64,000 bases of DNA, from contig NC_045144.1 of assembly GCF_008831285.2 (NCBI RefSeq), positions 3,586,268 to 3,650,267 of the forward strand. Reading direction: 5' to 3'. Source of the stretch: Nymphaea colorata. Lineage: Eukaryota; Streptophyta; Magnoliopsida; Nymphaeales; Nymphaeaceae. The notes under the pieces are model-generated. The model made no database searches. It worked only from the letters and a program-made list of their open reading frames with translations, and was not told the DNA's origin. Made by a program: the position numbers and the translations under genes. Positions 35,149-44,456 of the stretch are shown here, piece after piece. Positions within the stretch are counted from its first letter, which is position 1, and the number at the start of each line of letters is the position of its first letter.

Positions 35149-35469
35149 CGTTAAGTTATGAGGCTCTTAGCAATTAAGTTCAGCCTAGCCACTAATTCTG
35201 AATTTATTAGCAGGCTGTTTTGGATCAAGAGTCCAGAAGGTTCTCACCTTATGCGAAGACAGCTAAGTGGTTACGTTTTAACAGAATTGGTTTTATATTC
35301 TGAATTTTTCTGTTTTTCATTATAATTCATTATTCTTGTATCGATGCTCCATAAAAGGGTGTTCATAGCCCTCAACTGAAGCGTGAATAATACATCTAAC
35401 CTCTTTCTGTGCGTTTCTTTTTTCTCTACTTTGTTCTGCTCTGTTCTGCCCCATTGCAGTTTATTCACA
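35149..35469 (+). repeat. 3' LTR of the copia element
   Basis: Same 321 bases as the 5' LTR with six substitutions, including CG for the initial TG. Confidence 0.93.
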
Positions 35470-35790
35470 ATTCCACTAGATCTTACAGTAATCAGAGCGA
35501 TTTCGTAGTCAATGTGAAGGGAATCATAGGGAACATGAGTTATCGGGCGGTTTCGAACAATGGTTTCTGGAGAGGTTCTGTTGGCAGCGGGAATTCGACG
35601 GTTTATGCTATAGGCCAGTGTTGGGAGACATTGAATATGAGCTCCTGCAAGACTTGCTTGGACACAGCAGCTTCCAAAATCGATTCTTGCCTTCCTTCTT
35701 TCCAAGCAAGGGTTCTCAGCTCGGGTTGTTACTTGAGATACGCCGATTATCAGTTCTATGATTCTTCAACCGCGTCTACATCATCTGGAG
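35470..35790 (+). pseudogene. DUF26 (Gnk2) domain exon of a cysteine-rich receptor-like kinase or secreted protein
   Basis: The frame reads SDFVVNVKGIIGNMSYRAVS, VYAIGQCWETLNMSSCKTC and SSGCYLRYADYQFY. It shows the C-X8-C-X2-C motif that defines the Gnk2/DUF26 domain, with the usual GCYLRY...FY ending, then a serine-rich linker and a GTAATT donor at 35791. It looks like the second of the two extracellular domains found in CRK-type receptor kinases or in secreted CRR proteins, which act at the cell surface. Kinase exons were not found downstream and the exon is split by a copia element (first part 30412-30450), so the gene is broken. The reading frame itself has no stop. Confidence 0.8.
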
Positions 35791-37539
35791 GTAATTTTAT
35801 CAAGAGCTGCTGCTTTTTGATTTCTCTGTAGGGCGTCAAACAATAGTTTTTTGCAGAGGTTTTTTTTTTTTTTTACTCTCTTATTAGATTGTTTTACCGT
35901 TTTTATCAGTGATGGGGATGATGGCGGTTGTTGCTTTCAGCTAATTTTGTTAATGTTATGTTGAACATTTCTTATATTTCTCAGGTTCTGTCGCTGGATG
36001 CTTACAGTTTTTCTTGTCTTTTTTCTCTCCTCATAGCATTCTCTTTTGTACTCTTGTTTCTGTTCGTGTCTCTTTATCGATCTTTGAAGACTCTTCTGTA
36101 GCCCGTGGATGGCTACGACCAAATTATGACATCTTTCTCTCTTGCTGTAGTTTTTTTCTAGGAATGAATTCCTGAAAAGCATCATAAAGTAAAAGTTTTG
36201 TTGCTAGAGCCGGTAATGGGTTTGGAAGTTAAAAGAGGACTATTTTTCTAATGACTGATGCTCAGTATAACTTTTTTCAAGTGCACTGGAAGTAGTTTCT
36301 AAACTTAGTAAATACTGCTGCTATATAACCATGAACTGGAATTGGGAAGGACGTTCGATGTTTGAACATGGGATGCTGCTTTTCTTTTGATCTCTACCTT
36401 GCACTTCTTTATCCTTGCAATCTAGTATTTTCTAATGTCACGTGAATTCTATTCTTTCGACTTTGTAAGTGCTTATTGTAACATCCTTTTACCTTGTGTT
36501 ATTATAGGTTGTTATTCCAACCTTGGACTGGGAGATGGGCACTTTTGGTCTGGCCCATCATGGATGAGCCAGGAATTCAATCTGATCTATCAGTTTGGTT
36601 TCATTAGATTTGTGCTTGCATTATGAGTGGCTTGACCGAGGCAGAGATGTGCAGGGTTAATATTATTGATTTCATGTGAAACACCTGTTGTTTGTAGTGC
36701 CGTATTCACGTAGCAGAAGGCAAATTAAAAAGAGCTTATGTGGGCATTTTCACCAACAGCAATTTTCTTATCATGTGAAAAATTATTGGGTTGGGGTTTT
36801 ACATCTGCTTCACTTATTTTTTTTTCCCTTTGATCTCTTTTGAACATATATGACTAGACAGTTTCATCCCATATAGGAATTTCAAATTATGATGATTCAA
36901 CAAATTGATTTTTTTTTTGGTTATTTTTTTTCTTACCTTTTTGTTTCAATGTGGAATTCTCCTTAGTCTGCTTCTCCATGCAATTTAATTGTTCATAAAA
37001 GGATGCTTGTGTTTATGTCAAATCAATCAACTTGGTCATCTGAGCAAGATTATCTTCTTGAATTGCCCACCACTGTCAAGCTGTAACTGTTTTTCTCATT
37101 CTCTTTTCATGTGAATGTGGTGACACTTGGGCTCTGTTCCAAACATTGGGAATCATGTTTTATGGCTTTTTTTTCTTCTTCGTCATCCTTTGCTGGATGT
37201 TAATCACATCTTCTAAGATTTTGTATTAGTAATTTAGTTGAACAAATAAAGGTAGTAAAATATACTGAATTCATTGATTAATTAGAATTGTAATTGTCAA
37301 TTTATCAATAACTCGAACTGGGCACTGAAAACAAGAACTGAATCAACTGATTAATCTCCTGCATTTGACTATTCTCTGACCAAACGAATGTAGCTATTAA
37401 TCTGTTAAGCTTTTCCTGTCTAACTTTTTTCCTTTGCTGCTTTGTTTTTGCAGACACTATAGTTCTGGAAATTGGAAACTCCTTGATCAAATATATAATG
37501 GCCTTCTCTTTATCCTGCTGTGTTTGATTTGTAGTAAAA
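35791..37539. other. No coding exon recognised
   Basis: T-rich, intron-like sequence after the DUF26 donor. I looked for transmembrane and kinase exons and saw none. A possible exon-like piece after TTATTATAG at about 36508 (VVIPTLDWEMGTFGLAH) has no family I recognise. Confidence 0.3.
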
Positions 37540-37641
37540 ATGAGCGTTGTTGGTTTCGACCTTGGAAAGGAGAGTTGTATTGTTGCTGTGGCACGGCGGC
37601 CATGTTGGACATGTATCAGCTGCTTTGGAAGGTTCAGCTAA
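37540..37641 (+). pseudogene. HSP70 (HSP110/HSP70-14 type) first-exon fragment
   Basis: After TTTGTAG and a few bases the ATG opens MSVVGFDLGKESCIVAVARR. This matches the conserved N-terminus of plant HSP110-like HSP70 chaperones (VVGFD.GNE...AVAR), the first phosphate-binding loop of the ATPase domain. After about 19 residues the similarity ends abruptly (PCWTCISCF) and a stop follows at 37639. No further ATPase exon is visible. A TTTGTAG acceptor just upstream suggests that the fragment includes the end of a 5' UTR intron, so it came from genomic DNA, not from a processed transcript. Confidence 0.7.
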
Positions 37642-37849
37642 ACCTTCTTTCATGCTGTTTTGGGATTTGAATTTTATTAGTTTGAACATGGAAATTGACA
37701 CTTGATTATGGCATTCTCACTCAGTAAATTTGAGTTTGATAATGGAGCTCTTGCTTAGTAATGTTCATGTTTATTTTATCGCTGGTCGTGCTTTGGTAAA
37801 TGGTTTATTATTTATGTATGTGTTTAAGAAACTATATGAAGATTATGTA

Positions 37850-38078
37850 AATCTGGAAATATGTTTCCTTATTATCAAACACAGAAATATAATTTTGAAA
37901 ATATATTTCTTTATCATCAAACACAGAAATATATTTCTAGAAATATATTTCTCAGTCATCACACACACATCAAAATGAGAATCGGAAAGATTTTTCTCAT
38001 TCTATTATTCCAAGAAATATATTTTCAGAAATATATTTTCAATTCTAAAATTCCTAGCCATCAAACACTACCTAGATG
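37850..38078. repeat. AAATATATTTC repeat cluster, MITE-like
   Basis: Several copies of GAAATATATTTC, each close to ATCAAACACAGAAATAT or CATCAAACACTACC. The unit is palindromic. It resembles the end of the hairpin at 30194. A miniature element with ATCAAACA ends is possible, but no TSD is clear. Confidence 0.4.
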
Positions 38079-38309
38079 GTTGTGGTTTGAGATCAAACTC
38101 TTGGAATTTAGGTTTTAAGGTTTGAAGCATGTTATTAATGGTTTAGGCCATAGAGCATTGGATCTGGGTTGGGGACAGAATTGTCACTGATAGAATTATC
38201 TTTCAACCATTATGCAGAATTGTCCCTCAACCATGGCTAGAGTGGCTATGAATATAATCGTCCTTCATTTATTTTGAATATGAAGGGCAAACTTGTCTCT
38301 TAAAAACCA

Positions 38310-38472
38310 TTTGGTAATAGCAACAAAATGTTACTGTTTTATGAATTGAGGTAGATTCATGAAAAACGTAGTTTTATGAATTGAGGTAGATTCATGAAAC
38401 ATGTAGGTCATGAATCTACCTCAATTTTTGAACAGATTTATTAAACAATAATAATTTGTTATGGTTGCCAAA
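38310..38472. mobile_element. Small MITE with about 30-bp TIRs
   Basis: Left TTTGGTAATAGCAACAAAAT and right (reverse complement) TTTGGCAACCATAACAAATT are imperfect inverted repeats. Inside, GAATTGAGGTAGATTCATGA occurs twice directly and once inverted. A second left end (CCATTTGGAAACAATAAC) starts at 38489 and is cut off by the mitochondrial insert. TSD unresolved. Confidence 0.55.
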
Positions 38473-38547
38473 GAGCCCCTAAAGGGCCATTTGGAAACAA
38501 TAACATAGTATTATAGTCTCATGAATTTAGCACAAAAAATAAGCAAT

Positions 38548-38943
38548 GCACCTATTCGTATCTATTTAGTGATCAGCCCACTAGTTTCTTTGATCCCACT
38601 CGGTGTTCCTTTTCCATTTGCTTTTAATAGTTCGACCTATCCAAAAAAATGGTCGTCCCACGAATGTGGTTTCGATCCTTCCGATGATGCCAGAAGTCGT
38701 TTCGATATACGACTTTATCCGGTTTCTATTTTATTTATTATCCCTGATCCGAAAGTCACCTTTTCCTTTCCTTGGGCAGTACCTCCCAACAAGATTGATC
38801 TGTTTGGATCTTGGTCCATGATGGCCTTTTTATTGATTGAAAGAAATCTGGATGAATCTAGGAACTGCTGCTCGCCACTCCCTGAGGCCAAGGACGGGGT
38901 CGAACCGTCATTCCAGGATTTGCAGTATGATACATTTCCATTA
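38548..38943 (+). pseudogene. nad3: Nuclear mitochondrial insert: partial nad3 plus partial tRNA-Cys
   Basis: The frame YLVISPLVSLIPLGVPFPFA, STYPKKW..., ECGFDPSDDARSRFDIRLYP and NKIDLFGSWSMMAFLLI is plant mitochondrial NADH dehydrogenase subunit 3, from about residue 6 to 102 of about 118. Prolines and serines such as ILFIIPDPKVTFSFPWAVP are the genomic state before C-to-U editing, so the source was mitochondrial DNA, not edited RNA. Nuclear substitutions are visible (for example KKWSSHE). After 38838 the nad3 end is missing and about 45 bases lead into a mitochondrial tRNA-Cys on the other strand. Nuclear translation of the frame would give no useful protein. Confidence 0.85.
38885..38943 (-). 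pseudogene. trnC-GCA: Truncated mitochondrial tRNA-Cys(GCA)
   Basis: The minus strand gives TAATGGAAATGTAT, anticodon arm ACTGCAAATCCT (GCA), T-arm GACGGTTCGACCCCGTC with a perfect 5-bp stem, and acceptor CTTGGCC. This is the native plant mitochondrial tRNA-Cys. The 5' acceptor strand and part of the D-arm (expected GGCTAGG...) are replaced by nuclear sequence, marking the end of the insert. Confidence 0.75.
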
Positions 38944-39514
38944 CTAACTTTATAAAAAAAATGTCATTATCCATACCCAAAATGATGGAAAGGTCAGGAT
39001 TCTTTTTGAAGGTTAGGAATAATTTCTTGAAAGGTGAGGGCAACTACTCTATGGTTCGAAAAAGTCCTTATTTTTTCAAAAAAGTCAGTCTTGACCTTTC
39101 AAAAAAGTCCTCACTTTTCCATAACTTTTCCATTAACAAGAATGACATACAATTTGTTGTATAGTCGGTACTCATGGCATTGGTTGATGGTCAGCACTCA
39201 TTTTGATAGTGACATCTAATTGCAATTAGTCCTCACCTTTCTTTGGTATCTGACCCTAACTTTGGCAAGGTGCGCTTCGTCCTCAATTTCAAGAACTATG
39301 TTCGCAATCTATAAGGAGCGATGGACCAACAAGAGCTCGAGCTACCACCACCACTAACACGGGGCAGCTGCTGCTCCAACCGTCAGGAATGTTTTTTCCA
39401 ATTCAAGGGTAGGTGTTTGAGAGCAGCCCTGGCGGTTTACTCACTCTATTAGATGTAGTAGCGATGCTCAGCCTGCAATGTCCGATAACAACACTGAAGT
39501 AGTTCATCTATCGG

Positions 39515-39690
39515 CAGGGGCGGAGGGAGGGGGGGGCCCGCCTAGGCCATGGCCCCACCCTGATCAATGAAAAAAAAAATTTTATATTGAAAAAAATATT
39601 ATTTTTTAATCACTCTATGTATTTTTTAGATTTAAATTTAATTTGGCCCTACCCGCATCTAGAGGTTGGACTGTCCTGGCTCCGCCACTG
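39515..39690. mobile_element. hAT-like MITE, CAGGGGC family, copy 2
   Basis: 176 bp, ends CAGGGGCGGAG and CTCCGCCACTG, flanked by identical TCTATCGG (39507-39514 and 39691-39698). The middle is A/T-rich with GGCCATGGCCC near the left end. Same terminal design as 12534-12719. Confidence 0.85.
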
Positions 39691-42109
39691 TCTATCGGCA
39701 CTACAACAGTGGCATACCACTTTGGACCTAACGGGCAACAATTCCATTCAGAAGGACCTTCAAGATCAGATTGTGATATAGCTACACCTAATTCCAGACC
39801 GGTTCCAGAACGAACAAGATATCAGTTGAAAAGGGGGAGTTAGCAAAGTTGGACAAGATTGGAATGGGCATAAGAACAGTACTGATGTACCATCACTCAC
39901 GCTTGCTTTTGACCGGTCTTGACTTTGCTTTTGAAAGGTCAAGACTAATGAGAATTGTATGTCATTAGTACTCACTATACCTGAAAATCACATGCTTGCA
40001 CTATATCTAACTCGATAAACCAGCTTCTGAGATAGGTCAGGATTCATGGCAATGAGATGCTATTAGTGTTGACCATACCACAAATTGTATACCATTAACC
40101 ATGAAAATGAGAGCGGATCTCCATATCACCAAAGGAGAGCGAAAGGCGAGCAATGAAATGAGAAAGGTTCACAAACGAAAGTGCTTAGTGCCCGCGTGCT
40201 TATGATAGGTTGAGGCTTGTCTCTCCTCCTTTACAGGTTGATTCTAGTTCGTCCAATAGGTTCCTTGATGTTCTTTCTTCTTCAGGGGAGGTCTTGATGA
40301 AGTTTTCAAGTTGTTGTGTGATCGTGTACTTTTCGTCGAGCAGCTCATTGGAATGTGATCAAACGTTCTGATCCAAGAACCGCTGAAGGCAAGCAAACAG
40401 ACTAATATGAATATTTGGTACTAATGAAACATTATAGACATTATTGCTTTAATTTAATATCATTTTTAAAGGCTATGAAAATAACAATGTATTACTATTG
40501 TCAAACGGCCCATAATATCTTATGATTGAATAAAGGAAGGGTGTCTAGATGGTGGGTCTTATTTGCTGAACCCACCAAATGGGGTCACGGCTGGCAGGGA
40601 GACAGCCAAGTATCGAGTTAAATGCACTGGAGTTGTGATTGAATCCCCTTGTATGCTTCCTCTTGCATTCTCATACTTGTACATCTTGTAATCACTTACA
40701 ACGCTACTGTATGTGGCCATTCATTTTCTCTGAAACACAAAAAAACTACTTATACTATGTTCATTTGAACAACAGGCTACAGAAATTAGTTTGAATTAAT
40801 TTTACTTTCTCTATTTACTCAAACTACTCTAGTAGTTCGACTACACTACAGCCACAAAACCGTGGGTGACATACTTTTTCCCCACGCTATCATTCATACA
40901 TATTAATGGTTATTAACACCTCAGGAAGAAGCATTTTCCAGTGTTGATATATATCATGTTAAATATTCTTTGCTCTGTTCTTTTAAATATACACAAGTGC
41001 TCTACTAGCACCAGTGGCTGGATAACTGGAGTTTAAAGTAAAAAAAAGAAAAAAAAGAAAAAGAAAATCCAGGTTTAAATACTGTTGTTCCACCTCAATA
41101 GGTATAGTAGCAGATTTGGCTAAGGGCATGTAAAAAGGTTTGTCTCTAGTTTGATTACTATTAGCATTCTGTTTCTACGGGACATAATACGTAAGTAAAA
41201 TGGTGCACCACTGCAGTGTAAGAACCCATAAGCAGAAGGAATGAGGGGCATTCGCCTCTTTGGATAGTGGGTTATCAAATTCTTGTTCACTGTGGTTCCA
41301 TTTAAGAGCCTGATATAGCACAACTCAAATTTTCAAGAACCATAAAACTGAAAACGTCCACTTCCATATGAAACAATCTGGGGCAATGGCTTGATGTTGG
41401 AGGAAACATGTAACTAACCAATTTGGCAGATCCCAATCCATCCCCTAGTGACTTCCATTCCAATTCCAAAAAGCAAGAAACTAGACAAGTAATTTCTCAA
41501 CAATCCCCTTTTGTAAGTCCCCCAACATTTTTCCCAATCAGGATTAAACTTTTGCTATTTTACAATTCACCTTCTTAAGGCATGCATGTGGGACCTCATA
41601 TCAAAGTGTTGAATCGGCTTTAATACCATCATTAACGGATCTCAACCCATCCCCTAGTATCTTTAATTCTAATCTAAAGGTTATAATTCATCCATATTTC
41701 TTTACAATTTTAGGCACATGACTAAACTTTTGGGGGAGTTACAAAATATATTCCAAGTAGATTAAGGAAAGGAGTTTTATAACAAATTTCGGAAAGCAAA
41801 ACAAAAAATGTGTGCGTGGAAGAAGAGGCGTATTCAGTAGTATAAAGTCAGAGCAAGGACTTTCCTCATAGGCAAAAAAGGTACCACAGCAGTCTTACGC
41901 CAAAAAGACAACCTAATCAAGATACAGCAAATTTGTTGGACCACATCACTGAAAAGATGTTGATAGGAATGACTACAATGAGCACTTACATAAAGTTCTT
42001 TGTGAATATGCTCTGACAGGAATACTGTCCCGGCTGTATCTGTTAAGTATGGCATATTTTAAGCGTTAGGTAGAGAGAATATACCTTCGCTGGTAAGGCC
42101 TCAACCTGC
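39691..42109. other. No gene recognised
   Basis: Intergenic sequence downstream of MOG1. A short phrase (CATCCCCTAGT with GATCCCAATC/GATCTCAACC) occurs at about 41430 and 41638. Sequence at 38955-39230 and 39890-40080 shares partly inverted motifs (AATGACATACAATT, TTGACCTTTCAAAA), perhaps ends of an unrecognised element. The last part, about 41830-42109, should contain the MOG1 3' UTR. Confidence 0.3.
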
Positions 42110-43511
42110 TCATGGAGTATGATCCACAACTCCAAAGAGGTTCCAATCATCAACTTTGAAGCTTACCATTGCAAATTTGAACACCTCTGAAACTGGAAGA
42201 AGTTCAGATTGTGCAGCAGGGACCGCCAAACCAGCTCCTACAGTCAATGCAGTTTCACTAAAGGCACTGCAAATGATTCAAGTAGCTGTGTCACTTTCAT
42301 TGAATTAAGATGACACTTGTATGAGAAATGGACAGAATAAGACCACATTACACTTCCAATGCTAGTGTAACAAAGAGCCATCACAACAAAAACCATTAAT
42401 TACTAACAGCTACTCCCAAAGGACAACCTGCCCGTGCTGAAGTTGGGTTTGGCACACAGCCCATTTGCAGTAGGTTCTCGCCTAATGTGCCTAAACCATA
42501 CACCCTCCCTCCCTTAATTTCTTGCTAACCACTTTTCTTCTTCTGTGTCAGGACACTGTTTTTTCACTTCCTAGTGATTTTGTTGCTCCCCCCTTGTTTC
42601 TTTTTTCTGAAATTGCATTTCTTGCGTAGCTGCTGTCAAGTAAGAATGTTATTCATTCGCTAATATTATTCAGTTATGGTATTCCTTAATAGAATATATT
42701 GTTAACACAATTATCTATTGTTTTAATGTTGTTAAATGTTCATGTCTTTATCTTGTTTTTGGAGTTAATTATGCAATGAGCATAAAGATATTAGTTTTTA
42801 ATCTTTACTTATTTTCTGTTTAGATCGGTTTACTGTTCCTAGGCAAGGTCTACTGCTTAGACAGTGCATTACGCTTTTGATGACAGGTTCAAGAACATGG
42901 CAACCATAAACACGTGTGCATGAGTACAAGGTCCTTCGATTGCTGTAGAGCAGCAGATTGACTACTTTCAAAGTTATAGTCAATTGCTAGTACCTTGTTT
43001 ACCTACAAAAAGGCACTCAAATACATTACATTGTGTCACAAAATGACAGAAGAACGGCAATTTCCCATCTGACTTGGTACGCTCTACTAGCTTGTCAAGG
43101 AGACGAAGGAATTTCTAGTAAAGCCAATCACAGAGCTACAAAAAATAAAGACCAAAGTAATTCTAATAAAGACAATCACATAGCTACAAAAATAAAGTCC
43201 GGACCTCCACTAGGTAAGAAGTTTCTATAGATCGTTAACCATTTGTTTGGGAATAAATGCAAAAAAAGTAGCAGAAACTTACCTTATTAGTATCGGTTCA
43301 TATGCAATTATCAGCACATCTGTACCAACAGCCTTAAGACGCAAATTTGCTAGATATACCTGCATTAGGTGATGACAGACATATACTCAACTATTTTCAT
43401 CAAGTAAGAAGAGCAAAACAGCCACACAAAAAACACCCAAAAGATCCAAAGAGAAAACCATACTCGGACTACATTCTGCGCTTCCCTCCCTTGTCTTCCT
43501 TTAGAAACTGC
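42110..43511 (-). CDS. MOG1: MOG1 (Ran guanine nucleotide release factor), exons 5-7
   Basis: Three exons on the minus strand: 43464-43511 (AVSKGRQGREAQNVVR), 43283-43359 (VYLANLRLKAVGTDVLIIAY, EPILI) and 42110-42266 (AFSETALTVGAGLAVPAAQ..., VSFKVDDWNLFGVVDHTP, stop TGA at 42110). These are the C-terminal half of MOG1, a small protein that binds Ran and releases nucleotide in nuclear transport; the GRQGREAQN, YEP and NLFG blocks are typical. Junctions are all GT-AG, phases agree (48 nt, 77 nt, 157 nt), and there is no stop or shift. The first four exons lie at 51283 and 62141-62781, across transposon-filled introns. Confidence 0.9.
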
Positions 43512-43714
43512 CTACACCAGCACGCATGAATAACCACTTCATGCATATCATTATGGAGAAGTATCACATGAATGAGTCATCAAAAAAGGTAATGTGCATG
43601 CCCTTTGTTGTAACTTCAAGATGGAGAAATAAAGTCCAACTAAAATGAAGATGATCATTTGAAGCTGCAAATACAAGCCATTGATTCATTTACTGTTTTG
43701 GTGAGGAACAAGTA

Positions 43715-43825
43715 GGGCCTAGGGCTGCATCAGCTTGCGGTCAACCCACTGGAATCAAACCAGGGACTTTCCTTCTACCACCCTCTGGTTCAACCAGCTA
43801 GGACAAACCCCTTGAGGCTTGATTT
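43715..43825 (-). mobile_element. tRNA-derived SINE-like element
   Basis: On the minus strand CAAGGGGTTTGTCCTAGCTGG begins the head (A-box-like TAGCTGGTTGAAC) and GGTTTGATTCC is a good B box 40-50 bases on. A related head occurs at 53552 on the plus strand. No poly-A or poly-T tail or TSD was resolved. It lies upstream of exon 5 in a MOG1 intron. Confidence 0.5.
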
Positions 43826-44262
43826 ATTTAGTGTTGACTCCAAAACTTGCCAAGCTTTTCCATCCTCTTTGTAAATGGAGCTAAAAATCTAAATTAGGTT
43901 TGACAGCAGAGCTAGACATTTAAATAAAGTTTTAAAAAACCCAATAAGGTGGAGCCAGAAATCTAAATTATGACAATGGAGAGACTAAACTAGGATGGAC
44001 ATACATATGTTGAAGAAAAAAATAAAATAAAAACATAGCGAGTTGGCATGCATTACTAGCATTGTATTTCTCAAAACAAACTATAATCATGTTTTTCTTT
44101 TCCAAAATGTAATAAGTCAAATGACACACATATATGCTATGTCCCATGCACAAGATGGCTTGGAAATAATCTGATCGTCATTAGTTTTATATAGTAAATG
44201 ATGTTTATATATCCTTGGAACCAATTACTATGTATCCTGGTTCATAATTCTTTTGGATGTAT

Positions 44263-44456
44263 GAGACATCTTGCAGTTGTACTCCTCCTCAAAATGGGGT
44301 CGCTGAGAGCAAAAATCGTCAGCTGCTTAATGTCACTAGGGCCCTCTTGTTTCAAATGAATCTTCCAAAACATTATTAGGGAGGTGTTGTTCTCACTAGT
44401 GCATATTTGGTTAACCGTATGTCGTACTTTCGTTTACCTGTTGAAAGACCGTAGTG
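44263..44456 (+). pseudogene. Rearranged copia integrase fragment left of the hAT insertion
   Basis: 44263-44420 (ACATCTTGCAGTTGTAC..., AATCTTCCAAAACATTATT) is the same integrase segment as 47951-48108. 44422-44456 (TFVYLLKDR) instead precedes 47808 and joins it as YLLKDRSEVSHVIETF once the hAT is removed. So a later integrase segment lies upstream of an earlier one: a duplication or template switch in the copia element before the hAT insertion. Confidence 0.75.

Larger units (their letters stand above)
30451..35469 (+). mobile_element. Ty1/copia LTR retrotransposon, near complete
   Basis: 5,019 bp. Two 321-bp LTRs (30451-30771, 35149-35469) differ at six positions by eye (about 98% identity). 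A primer-binding site TGGTATCAGAGCG (30772-30784, complementary to initiator tRNA-Met) follows the 5' LTR, and a polypurine tract GAAGGGGGTG precedes the 3' LTR. The internal order gag, protease, integrase, RT, RNase H is that of Ty1/copia. Flanks are ATTC on each side (or AATTC if the LTR is taken to end at CAC). The element sits in a DUF26 exon in the same orientation. Confidence 0.95.
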
